Shown here piece by piece: positions 58,301-64,000 of a stretch of DNA of 64,000 nt; the first letter of the stretch is position 1; every line of letters begins with the position of its first letter. The notes below the pieces were generated by a model. It saw nothing but the letters and a program-made list of their open reading frames with translations, did no database searches and had not been told where the DNA came from. This stretch comes from Amorphophallus konjac (lineage: Eukaryota > Streptophyta > Magnoliopsida > Alismatales > Araceae), in NCBI GenBank assembly GCA_022559845.1, contig CM040128.1, positions 270,264,698-270,328,697 on the forward strand, in the 5' to 3' direction. The translations under genes and the position numbers were made by a program.

Positions 58301-60672
58301 CCAATCACATGGCCACAAAGTAAAAATTTTGAAATGCATTTCAATCAACATCCATAGCTGGAAATGCCATCAACCCAAAAAGAAGATGCTAAATGTTCAA
58401 GGCTTCCAGTAAATGATACCCATGTTGACTCTCCCCAAGCAATGAGTTCTCTATCTTTACGATAATATGCAGTTTGTGAAGCGTAGAAAGTATACCAATA
58501 TCATAGTCCCTATCAGCATGTCATACAGCAGCTGTGAATGTTAAACTGGCCTGAATAACCCTGTTTATAAGCTTGACAGGGGAGGCAATATATCATGAAA
58601 CAGAAACTCGGGGAGAGGATACACAAATTTTCTCACTGTAGAAAGCAAGTACATATGTAACATCTGTAGACTAAGAAAAATGACAAAAGATGTCATTATC
58701 ATCCAGTCAACATCCAGGAAATATATGACAAGTGAGAAATTTACTATTGCTTTGCACTTAAATTCTGACCAGAATCTTATCCAGTGCAGTCTCAATGTCA
58801 TATTAATTCTTATATCAAAGGCATTCACTGACTTCTTGTTGAAGACAATGAGAAAGCTCCTAGAACAAATTCTGACCAGAATCTTATCCAGTGCAGTCTC
58901 AATATCATATCAATCTCATATATCAAAGACATTCACTGCCTTCTTGTTGAAAACAATGAGAAACCTCCTAGAATAAGAACAGGAATCATCCTTGAATACC
59001 CCCAACCCCCCTCCCAAACAAAACAAAAGAGAAAAAGAAAAAAATCCTGGCCCCAAATCTTCTTGCTCAAGTCTAAGGAGTATGGACCTGGTCAGTGGTC
59101 ACAAAGGTTAAAGAACCTGTTGGCATACTACCATATCATCAACATTTTCAAACCATTCTGCTGGTTGTTACCAAGACAACATAGCAGATGACAGTAAATT
59201 GCAAGTGTTATCCAGAGTCTCAGAACTGTCCATAGCTAGATTTGGAGGACACTCCTTCAGACATGGTCATGTGACAGGCATGAATCGCCAATGAGATGCA
59301 TGGACATGGTGTCAGCAATCCACTCTAGGATTTCAATTGGCCCTTTTTCCTCTATATGAATAGCATATCTGAAATCAAAGAAGTCTATCACTTTCCAAAA
59401 AACAGTAATAGATCATCCATATGGATGACTTGCAGCTTATAGTTTATATTTCAACAAAGAATTTCAGCCAGGTAGATATAAAGTATAAATCAATACTTTT
59501 TTCATGATCTCTTTACCCAGCAAGAACCTCTGCAGTACTTGATTGCGACTTGGCGAACAATTAAAAGGAGCCTTCCTTTCAGAGAAGAGGCCTGATAAAG
59601 CCAAAAGCAGATAAGTCCTCCTTAGAAATAATGAACCCTGACAACTTGCTTAAACAGATCCCCATTATTGCGGTCAATCTCCAAACCCATTTCTTAGGTT
59701 AATTTAAATAAACGATCAACTTGCATTTGATTTTCTGCACCTAATCCCAATCGATCGATATGAAGTTGTCCTATAAAATCTCTTAAAATGGGGCCCAACA
59801 AAACTAGCTCTTGATGGAAGATATCCTGGCCATGGATATTAAACTACAGCAACAGACATGCCAATGATGTGATGCTTATCAAGAGCAGAAAGGCATAATG
59901 AAAAAACATTAAGAAAGGCAAGAAACACTTTTCCAGTCACCTTTCACTCAGATTCTTGTTTAAACACCAATCCCATGTACATGGTTTAACAAAACCTACA
60001 GGCATATTTAACAGCAAAAAGCTGACAGCTATTAGTTTTGCACAAACATGCACGATTAGAATTACAGCTTATGAACAAGAAAAATATCACACCTTGTGAC
60101 GACATACATCTACAAAGGATTTAGCAAATTTTGAAGTATGTGTCTGGGATATATTGGGAATCAGGGCAGTGGCTTCACTTTCACCTGGATTATGGCGGAG
60201 AAGGCTTTTGCATAAGTCAACACAATCATGATGCAACTCCCCCAGAATATCTTGGGGAAAATGAAGCTCACTCGATGTCAATATGTTTTGGAACAGCTGT
60301 TGAGCAGAAGGAAGCAGAATAATAAATGGTAAGTAACGATTAGGTAAGAAATAAATTGCACAAGGACAGATTTAAAAATAGCTCTGAAAGGGAATTGATG
60401 TGAAAACCTGGAATTGGCTATTTCCATCAAAAGGTGGCCTGCCTGTCACCAGCTGAAAGAGAATTGCTCCAACACTCCATAAGTCAGCCTGTGTATAGCA
60501 CATACCAGCCAATGAATTATAGAATGTAAAAGAAGAAAATATGTATGACCAAAATATATGTTCACATATATTTAGCACCTTCGCATCGTACTTTTGGTTC
60601 TGTATAATTTCTGGAGCCATGTACAATGGGGAACCACAAAGTGTGTCAGCTAAGCCTTGAGGCATCAAATAC
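34098..60672 (-). CDS. ATG1: ATG1-type autophagy serine/threonine kinase, 3' nine exons (partial)
   Basis: ULK1/ATG1 homologue, the kinase that with ATG13 starts autophagosome formation (established). Nine minus-strand exons: 60672-60579, 60488-60408, 60296-60185, 52728-52674, 52277-52150, 52075-51726, 44561-44273, 44192-44122 and 34334-34098. All borders are GT-AG and all phases agree, giving 471 residues to TAA. The kinase C-lobe has [36 protein letters not shown] and [16 protein letters not shown] linker contains WEYVLV, which fits an ATG8-interacting motif (inference). The C-terminal half ([20 protein letters not shown] to [15 protein letters not shown]) is the tandem-MIT region that binds ATG13 in the family. 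The N-lobe, HRD and DFG exons lie beyond 64000. Three introns exceed 7 kb and carry transposons. Confidence 0.93.
34335..35869. other. ATG1 intron DNA left of the Copia element
   Basis: No gene recognised. Open frames at 35087-35850 lack domains. Confidence 0.5.
35870..36126 (+). repeat. Copia left LTR
   Basis: TGTAGTCCAGG ... TTTTCTTCA, 257 bp, with an AT tract (TATATATATATA near 36012) as the likely TATA region. Confidence 0.8.
36500..38280 (+). pseudogene. Copia gag with zinc knuckle (interrupted)
   Basis: [20 protein letters not shown] (about 36660) and [20 protein letters not shown] (37109) are Copia gag signatures. After the insertion at 37303-38166 the frame resumes with [14 protein letters not shown], a CX2CX4HX4C knuckle, near 38213. 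Confidence 0.8.
37303..38166. mobile_element. hAT-like MITE inside Copia gag
   Basis: Ends CAGGGGCAGA and TCTGCCCCTG are inverted repeats. 864 bp, with a G-run after the left end and an AT-rich body without coding capacity. The 8-base flanks (GTGACCAT, CTGGCATC) agree poorly, so the target duplication is uncertain, but Copia gag reads on across the gap. Confidence 0.7.
38500..40165 (+). pseudogene. Copia protease and integrase region
   Basis: [14 protein letters not shown] holds the DSG protease site (about 38530). [16 protein letters not shown] precedes the pre-integrase part. 39377-40165 is the integrase core end: [51 protein letters not shown] frame shift and stops lie between 38930 and 39380. 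Confidence 0.85.
40190..42030 (+). pseudogene. Copia reverse transcriptase and RNase H
   Basis: RT text from 40200 ([25 protein letters not shown]) is split by an insertion at 40691-41040, then resumes [20 protein letters not shown] with the catalytic YVDD and [13 protein letters not shown]. RNase H follows ([38 protein letters not shown]). Multiple stops. Confidence 0.85.
40691..41040. mobile_element. 350-bp MITE with 5-bp TSD, nested in Copia RT
   Basis: Perfect inverted ends GGCCACTTTGATAACAG / CTGTTATCAAAGTGGCC and flanking CCAAG at 40686-40690 and 41041-41045. Internal GGGTCGGGTAGGGTAA-like phrases. The superfamily is unclear from a 5-bp duplication. Confidence 0.88.
42035..42609 (+). 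repeat. Copia right LTR, interrupted
   Basis: TGTAGTCCAAGG ... TTTTCTTCA. Aligns with the left LTR except for the extra segment at 42116-42445. Confidence 0.85.
42116..42445. mobile_element. 330-bp foldback element in the Copia right LTR
   Basis: Flanks CTCTCGTGC (42107-42115) and CTCTCGTGG (42446-42454) form a 9-bp duplication with one change. Ends share GGCAGTRTCGG as inverted repeats. The interior is dense in CCGAAACCG/CGGTTTCGG palindromes. The left Copia LTR serves as the empty site. Confidence 0.85.
42700..42842 (+). mobile_element. LINE 3' UTR tail (+)
   Basis: TTTTGTATAGGGATTTTTTG and TTTTAATACAATAGTGG, then ACCCACTTTC followed by A-run. Same 3' end as the LINE at 19140-19555. Confidence 0.65.
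42843..44121. other. ATG1 intron DNA, nothing recognised
   Basis: Unique-looking sequence between the LINE tail and the ATG1 exon at 44122. Confidence 0.5.
44122..44192 (-). CDS. ATG1: ATG1 exon: [10 protein letters not shown]
   Basis: 71 bases encoding [20 protein letters not shown] then SGA. Acceptor GTGCCAG, donor GCA|GTAAGT. Confidence 0.93.
44273..44561 (-). CDS. ATG1: ATG1 exon: C-terminal MIT-like domain
   Basis: [20 protein letters not shown], then [11 protein letters not shown], a Ser-rich insert, and [20 protein letters not shown]. Acceptor GCTTGCAG, donor GGATG|GTTAGG, ends in phase 1. Confidence 0.93.
44797..44850 (-). mobile_element. LINE 3' tail scrap (-)
   Basis: Poly(T), then GAAAGTGGGTGGTACCACT and AATTGTATTAAAA: the reverse complement of the LINE end at 42800. 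Confidence 0.65.
44851..46098. other. ATG1 intron DNA with tandem repeat
   Basis: 45640-46000 is a degenerate tandem repeat. A TATATATA tract at 45533-45540 sits next to it, possibly an old minus-strand LTR with its own U3 repeats (inference). Confidence 0.4.
45640..46000. repeat. Degenerate minisatellite with CACCCRGTGAGG core
   Basis: Cores at about 45657, 45716, 45776, 45815, 45888, 45925 and 45972 (e.g. CACCCAATGAGG, CATCCAGTGAGG, CACCCGGTGAGG), with spacing of about 40-75 bp. Confidence 0.6.
46099..47190 (-). mobile_element. 5'-truncated L1-type LINE (-)
   Basis: The minus strand gives [20 protein letters not shown] (46950-47020), a zf-RVT with [20 protein letters not shown] (46570-46510), and [20 protein letters not shown], then a 3' UTR and poly(A) (poly-T at 46099 on +). 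It is the fullest LINE copy in the window and is co-oriented with ATG1. Confidence 0.8.
47191..48560. repeat. Degenerate minisatellite, AATTGGTCTAAT / CATATGACTCAA
   Basis: From 47200 to 47805 phrases such as AATTGGCCCATGTGGCTCAA and ACCATATGACTCAATTGG recur every 30-45 bp. The pattern resumes at 48360-48560 after the hAT MITE. It may be the U3 of an LTR whose U5 is 48560-49560. Confidence 0.6.
47812..48347. mobile_element. hAT MITE with 8-bp TSD
   Basis: Perfect GTACCTAC on both sides (47804-47811 and 48348-48355) and perfect 15-base inverted ends TAGGGCTGTCAATGG. Terminal zones are rich in GGGCCCGGGCC-type palindromes; the centre (47990-48170) is AT-rich. 536 bp, no transposase. The end sequence and TSD size fit hAT MITEs. 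Confidence 0.92.
48561..49560 (+). repeat. LTR-like U5 fragment (+)
   Basis: Monotone text (AAATTACCAAAATATCC and similar) followed by a diverged terminal block ATTAACACTGAGCGAGGTTG near 49480, matching the order seen in the other LTRs. Confidence 0.45.
49561..51725. other. ATG1 intron DNA, nothing recognised
   Basis: A C-rich patch near 49910-49980 and AT-rich sequence. Short open frames have no domains. Ends at the donor side of the ATG1 exon at 51726. Confidence 0.5.
51726..52075 (-). CDS. ATG1: ATG1 exon: linker and start of C-terminal domain
   Basis: Opens [20 protein letters not shown] and ends [20 protein letters not shown] then AKEK, the first helices of the C-terminal domain. Acceptor CTTCCAG, donor AAG|GTACAT. 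Confidence 0.88.
52150..52277 (-). CDS. ATG1: ATG1 exon: linker
   Basis: [20 protein letters not shown] then [22 protein letters not shown]. Ser-rich linker. Acceptor GATCCAG, donor CAGAAG|GTTAGT; its phases join both neighbours. Confidence 0.8.
52674..52728 (-). CDS. ATG1: ATG1 exon: end of kinase domain
   Basis: [18 protein letters not shown] plus two bases. Acceptor AATGCAG, donor GAAAG|GTTGAA. Separated from the previous exon by a 7.46 kb intron. Confidence 0.92.
53080..53165. repeat. Foldback hairpin, about 85 bp
   Basis: Outer arms GAGTAATACT (53097-53106) and AGTATTACTC (53142-53151), inner arms GCTGCACACC (53119-53128) and GGTGTGCAGC (53131-53140), both perfect, with weaker pairing outside. 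It could be a tiny MITE or a hairpin RNA source. Confidence 0.7.
53216..54112. mobile_element. Mutator-like non-autonomous element, 10-bp TSD
   Basis: Flanks GACCTCAATC (53206-53215) and GAACTCAATC (54113-54122) match at 9 of 10. Ends AGGGTATGC and GAATACCTT are imperfect inverted repeats, and both ends carry ACCGGTACC-like palindromes. The interior is GC-rich with GA tracts and open frames on both strands without domains; a captured gene fragment cannot be excluded. Confidence 0.7.
54123..54751. other. ATG1 intron DNA, unassigned
   Basis: Nothing recognised between the Mutator-like element and the solo LTR. Confidence 0.45.
54752..57812 (-). mobile_element. Solo LTR (-), same family, 3.06 kb, 5-bp TSD
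   Basis: In its own orientation it starts TGTTGAACCCTG (57812) and ends GTGTTAGACA (54752). AGGGT is present on both sides (54747-54751 and 57813-57817). U3 holds repeats of CCGGAGGGACCCCCTCCGGG type (57420-57790), then TATAAATA (minus, 57305-57298), a monotone U5 (55640-56200), a second minisatellite near the end (about 55140-55560, GATCGGACCATCGGATTT type), and the hairpin block at 54900-54917. It is co-oriented with ATG1. Confidence 0.9.
57420..57790. repeat. U3 minisatellite of the reverse solo LTR
   Basis: Palindromic units such as GGAGGGGGTCCCTCCGGGTT at irregular spacing, mixed with GAGAGAAG tracts. Confidence 0.75.
57818..60184. other. ATG1 intron DNA
   Basis: Mostly unique-looking AT-rich sequence. 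The only structure seen is the 107-bp duplication listed separately. Ends at the ATG1 exon at 60185. Confidence 0.5.
58761..58974. repeat. 107-bp tandem duplication in an ATG1 intron
   Basis: AATTCTGACCAGAATCTTAT starts at 58761 and again at 58868. The two units match closely through CTCCTAGAA. Both contain an intact AATTCTGACCAGAATC partial palindrome. Confidence 0.9.
60185..60296 (-). CDS. ATG1: ATG1 exon: kinase C-lobe, ELHFP
   Basis: [20 protein letters not shown] then [17 protein letters not shown]. Acceptor CTCAACAG, donor CCAG|GTGAAA, ends in phase 1. Confidence 0.92.
60408..60488 (-). CDS. ATG1: ATG1 exon: kinase C-lobe, DLWSVG
   Basis: 27 codons, [20 protein letters not shown] then DGNSQFQ; phase 0 at both ends. 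Acceptor TACACAG, donor CAG|GTTTTC. Confidence 0.93.
60579..60672 (-). CDS. ATG1: ATG1 exon: activation segment
   Basis: [20 protein letters not shown], then [11 protein letters not shown]. Contains the T-loop and APE motif. Acceptor TTGTCTAG, donor AAG|GTGCTA; the first base completes the Arg of FAR from the upstream exon. Confidence 0.92.
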
Positions 60673-62190
60673 CTAGACAATATTCTGGGTTAAGGAACCA
60701 AAACAGACGTAGTAAAGGCTAATAAAAAATATTTTTTTGAAGTTGAGGTTAATAAAAGATATTAATCCATCTAAAAGTAACAGTTAAATTACTTAGGAGT
60801 CTGTCATAGATCCCAGGTGAATTCTTCCTGAAACTAAGCAAAGACAAATATCATAATGAAAGGAGTCTTACGGCAAAAAAGGGTAACATCAATCTGATGA
60901 AAATAGTTGGGTTACAAGGCTGCACTTCATAATGCACTTGGCACTTGACGGGTTCATCACATGTCAACATTTTTATCAAGATATCTTAACATTCTTTCTC
61001 CCCCCCCCCTCTCTATTACCATGGGAGGGTGTCATCAAAAAACATCAGAAATTTGTCGGAAGGGAAAATTTCTCTCAAAGTAACCCACACTTTTTCAAGA
61101 TACCCAAAACACCCTCCAAAATCCAACCACATAGAAAATAATTAAAAACCACCATAAATCATTAAAAATTACTAAATTTTTAAACAGTCAAAACACTTTA
61201 ATGACCATAAAAATGAGCAAAATACCCCTAACATAATAAAAAACATTAAAAATCCATTTAAAAAATAAGGTCTGCTCAAAATACCCCTAAAACAATAAAT
61301 TTTGAAATGACCAAAATACCCAAAACAGCTCAGACACAAAAAACACATCTTAGGGTTTCAAAACCTCTCCAATCTACTAAAACGCATCCTTAAGCCTAGA
61401 ATGGCCATGGCACTCCCAGAACCTTGAAGTTTTCAAGATTACCAAATATCATTTTAGAAAAAATTACTTAAAAGTCAATAAAACATCTCCAATTCTCCTA
61501 CAGTCCTTCAAAACCTATCATGGGCCATGGTGAAGCTAATGGTTTGCTCCTAATTGTACTCAATCATCAGATTTGCATGGTTACGCAGTTTATTACATTC
61601 AGAGCATCATCATTAACACTTAATCAAAGGTATTTGCTCATCAAAGCGAAGTGATTAACACCGACTGAGGTCAGTGGAGATGGCTCAATTCAAAAACCCT
61701 AATTGTCAACCTAAATGAACAAAACCTAAATCAAATTTGCAAAATCAATCCAAACAGACTTTTTCAAAAGTAAAATCAACCCAAATTTTCAAATCCAGGG
61801 TTTCCTCAAGAAAGATCCCAACAGGGTTAAAAATAAATATTGAGATTCAAGGAATTAATCCCTAAATATGAAAATTGTCATGGTTGCAATCTAAAATTAC
61901 CTTTTACTTTTCCTCTTTTCATTCATTAAGTATCACCAATCTCCACTCTTTAAGAAGATAAAAAGAGAGAGTGAGAAACAAGTGTGGTTTTGGAACTCAC
62001 AGTGAATTCCTTCACATCCTAACCGACCCCGGCTTCCCCTCCAGCCCCTTCATGCGAATGAGAAAACCCAGTGTTATCCCCATTCGACCCCAGTTAGGCA
62101 AAATACACCCAAAGTAGAAAACAATATGAGAGGCGAATAGACCATCCTAACCGGGCCCTATTCGAATATCAAAGTGGCCCTCGGAGATTA
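60673..62190 (+). repeat. ATG1 intron with LTR-like fragment (+)
   Basis: From about 60960 a short C-run is followed by monotone text (AAAATACCCCTAA, 61200-61320) and a terminal block with CACCGACTGAGGTCAGTG at 61659-61676. This is the same family as the other LTRs, but no clean boundaries were found. No ATG1 exon was recognised here. Confidence 0.5.
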
Positions 62191-62430
62191 GGAGTCTGGA
62201 GCAGGTCTACGGATGCATGAGTTGGATCACTCCCCACTGATCTCAGTCAGTGTTAATTACATCAGTCTGATCACTGAATACAGAATACCTTTGATTAAAC
62301 TGTCATTGGTGATGCCAAAAGGGTGACCAACTGAAAGAAGATAAGAATTGTGCAAGTTTGATAAAGATCTGTGAATTAAGATGATCCAATTGGACAGCTA
62401 TCCTAATAGTTAACCATGGCCCCAAGGGGG
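62191..62430 (-). repeat. LTR terminal block in reverse (-)
   Basis: CACTGATCTCAGTCAGTG at 62235-62252 followed by ATACCTTTGATTAAA, the reverse of the family's end block. With the + block at 61659 it makes an inverted pair about 560 bp apart. Confidence 0.5.
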
Positions 62431-63110
62431 TTTCAGGTGTCTTGAGAAGGCTTTGACAGTGTTACAGTTGTCACCCTGTACGAGTTGGATGAGGATGTCA
62501 GAGATAGCTTCCCTTGGAACAACAATAATGGACTGTTTACTGTGAAGACTGCTTACTCGATGCTTGAGGATACTCTTCTTGTGTTTCCCCTTCATAAGGA
62601 TAGGTGGAAGGTCCAGGTCCCTTTGAAGATCTGAGCTTTCATGTGGCTTCAATTTCAAAAGAAGATTGTTACTAAAGTTTATGGAAAAGAGTGGAGTGAT
62701 AATGGTGATGTAATATGTTCTTTCTGTGAAACTGCAGAGGAAGACATTGACCACCTGTTCTTTGCTTGTGGTGCCAGCTTTGAAGTGTGGAAGTTTTTCA
62801 TCAGCCTGTTACATTTTCCTTTATTATTTGCTACTCTGCAAGACACTGACACATGGATCCAATTCAGAATCTTTAAGCCCCACCGGGAAAACAGTTTCAG
62901 GTCCAAGATTTTCACCATTCTGCCACATGCTATGTGCTGGAGTCTCTGCAAAGAGCTAATGACGCTATCTTCAGGGGGAGTAGAGTGTTCATTGAAATAC
63001 TTGTACTTCGTGCTTTGTCTATCTTTTATTCATGGAGTAGGTTTCTATTGCTTATTCTTGATATATGAGGGAGAGAAGTTAACGATAATAATCTTTTTTT
63101 AACGATAATA
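62430..63110 (+). pseudogene. LINE zf-RVT fragment (+)
   Basis: RDSFPWNNNNGLFTVKTAYS, a stop, then FMWLQFQKKIVTK and ICSFCETAEEDIDHLFFACG: the FTVKSAY-W-P.KI-CxxC...HLFFxC pattern of plant LINE C-termini. It ends near a 17-base direct repeat, TTAACGATAATAATCTT (about 63080 and 63100). Confidence 0.75.
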
Positions 63111-64000
63111 ATCTTCCTCCATCAGTTATGTAGTAGTGTTCAAGAGGGAGGATCCCCTCCTCCCCCCACCCTTATTTTTTTGATAAAATTGCTTGTACAA
63201 TCAATTTTCTTTTCACCTAAAAAAAAACTTTGACAGATTTTGTGTTGACAAGGTATTTTGGTCATTTCAGTTCTTGAGGACTTCTCTACAATTTTCCAGC
63301 ACCAGGGTTGCCCTGCAATGTGCATGACTTTATTATTCTTAGAAGTGGGTCCTGTATTTTTACAGGTCTTAGAATATTTTTAAGTTGTTTAAGAGTTTTT
63401 TAGAAGGTTAACCTGCACTTTGTTGATTCCAGGGACTTGTGAGCAAATTCTTGATGGATTTAGGGTGTTAAATGGCATTTCTATTACCTAGGAGGGCACT
63501 GTATTGATGTCAAGGAATTTTGGATTTAAAATTGTGTCTTTCCTCATTTTAGACCGGTTTTGTGAAATTTTATGCATTTTAGACAGATCTACAATTTTGA
63601 AAAAATTCAAGGCAAATCCATTGTTTTTGGAATTGACTTGCAGATTTTTGAAAGTTAATGGGGTTCAAGCCGTGGGCTTCATTAGGTCTATAGGGTTTTC
63701 TTGGAGCCTTTAGGGTTTAGTTGCTCATGTTAAAGTCTCTGGATTTAATCTGCAAAATTTTATCTTTCTTGAGGCTTAAATGAGAATTCTTTGAATTCAG
63801 GGACAGGTTTCAATGTTGCAGATCAAGACAAATCAAATTTGAGGTTAACTCTATGGGATTCGGGGTTTACAGTAGATCGAACCACAGACAACCCTAGGAC
63901 ACCCACTTTTGTTAATGGATCTTTAATGGCCCCACCACGAGTGCATGGGTATATTACATTCAGCATATCATCAAGGTAAGTATTAATAGGAATTCTATCT
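63111..64000. repeat. LTR-like monotone sequence at the right edge
   Basis: Repetitive T-rich text (TTGTGAAATTTTATGCATTTTAG type) and a final TATTACATTCAGCATATCAT phrase like that at 61580 in the other fragment. Orientation is unresolved. The missing ATG1 N-lobe exons are not here. Confidence 0.35.

Noticed and set aside
34098..60672. ATG1 as a pseudogene broken by transposons
   Set aside because: All nine exons keep frame, splice sites and conserved motifs; every element found lies in an intron.
1..64000. CRISPR array, operons, bacterial signals, tRNA or rRNA genes
   Set aside because: The sequence is plant nuclear DNA. The tandem repeats seen are minisatellites without uniform spacers, and no cloverleaf or rRNA motif was recognised.

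Overview
This is nuclear DNA of a flowering plant with large, transposon-filled introns. Two genes can be followed exon by exon. They are convergent: LHY (LATE ELONGATED HYPOCOTYL, the MYB-type morning clock repressor) on the + strand, coding 2417-29634, and the 3' two-thirds of an ATG1 autophagy kinase on the - strand, coding 60672-34098 and continuing past the right edge. The species cannot be named from sequence alone. The long introns and abundant LTR DNA would fit a woody angiosperm with a genome near or above 1 Gb, for example a magnoliid or early-diverging eudicot (inference).

Layout: 1-2416 is the upstream flank and leader of LHY, with an ACGT-core inverted repeat and two G-boxes. Three small exons at 2417-3184 encode the MYB domain. 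A 24.2 kb intron (3185-27406) follows. It holds a pol-less Ty3/Gypsy-like element (3890-12331), Copia, hAT and LINE remnants, a Mutator-like element with a 9-bp target duplication, and a solo LTR with a 5-bp target duplication. The rest of LHY is at 27407-29634. A 4.5 kb convergent intergenic spacer runs to 34097. ATG1 then runs right to left in nine exons whose splice phases all agree. Its introns of 9.8, 7.2 and 7.5 kb carry an antisense Copia element with three nested DNA-transposon insertions, L1-type LINE 3' ends, a hAT MITE inside a minisatellite, a Mutator-like element, and a 3.06 kb reverse solo LTR. From 60.7 kb to the right edge there are further LTR-like fragments and a LINE piece; the kinase N-lobe exons lie outside the window.

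Both genes look functional: no frame break was found in any exon, and the transposons sit in introns or between genes. The most unusual material is one LTR family with at least six copies here. Its LTRs share TGTTG...CA ends, a GC-rich minisatellite in U3 that differs from copy to copy, a TATA box, an AT-rich monotone array in U5, and a terminal block with a short hairpin whose arms show compensatory base changes. A second point is an LHY intron of exactly 90 bp with no in-frame stop. A third is inverted LINE tails flanking two ATG1 exons, an arrangement that could favour circular RNA.
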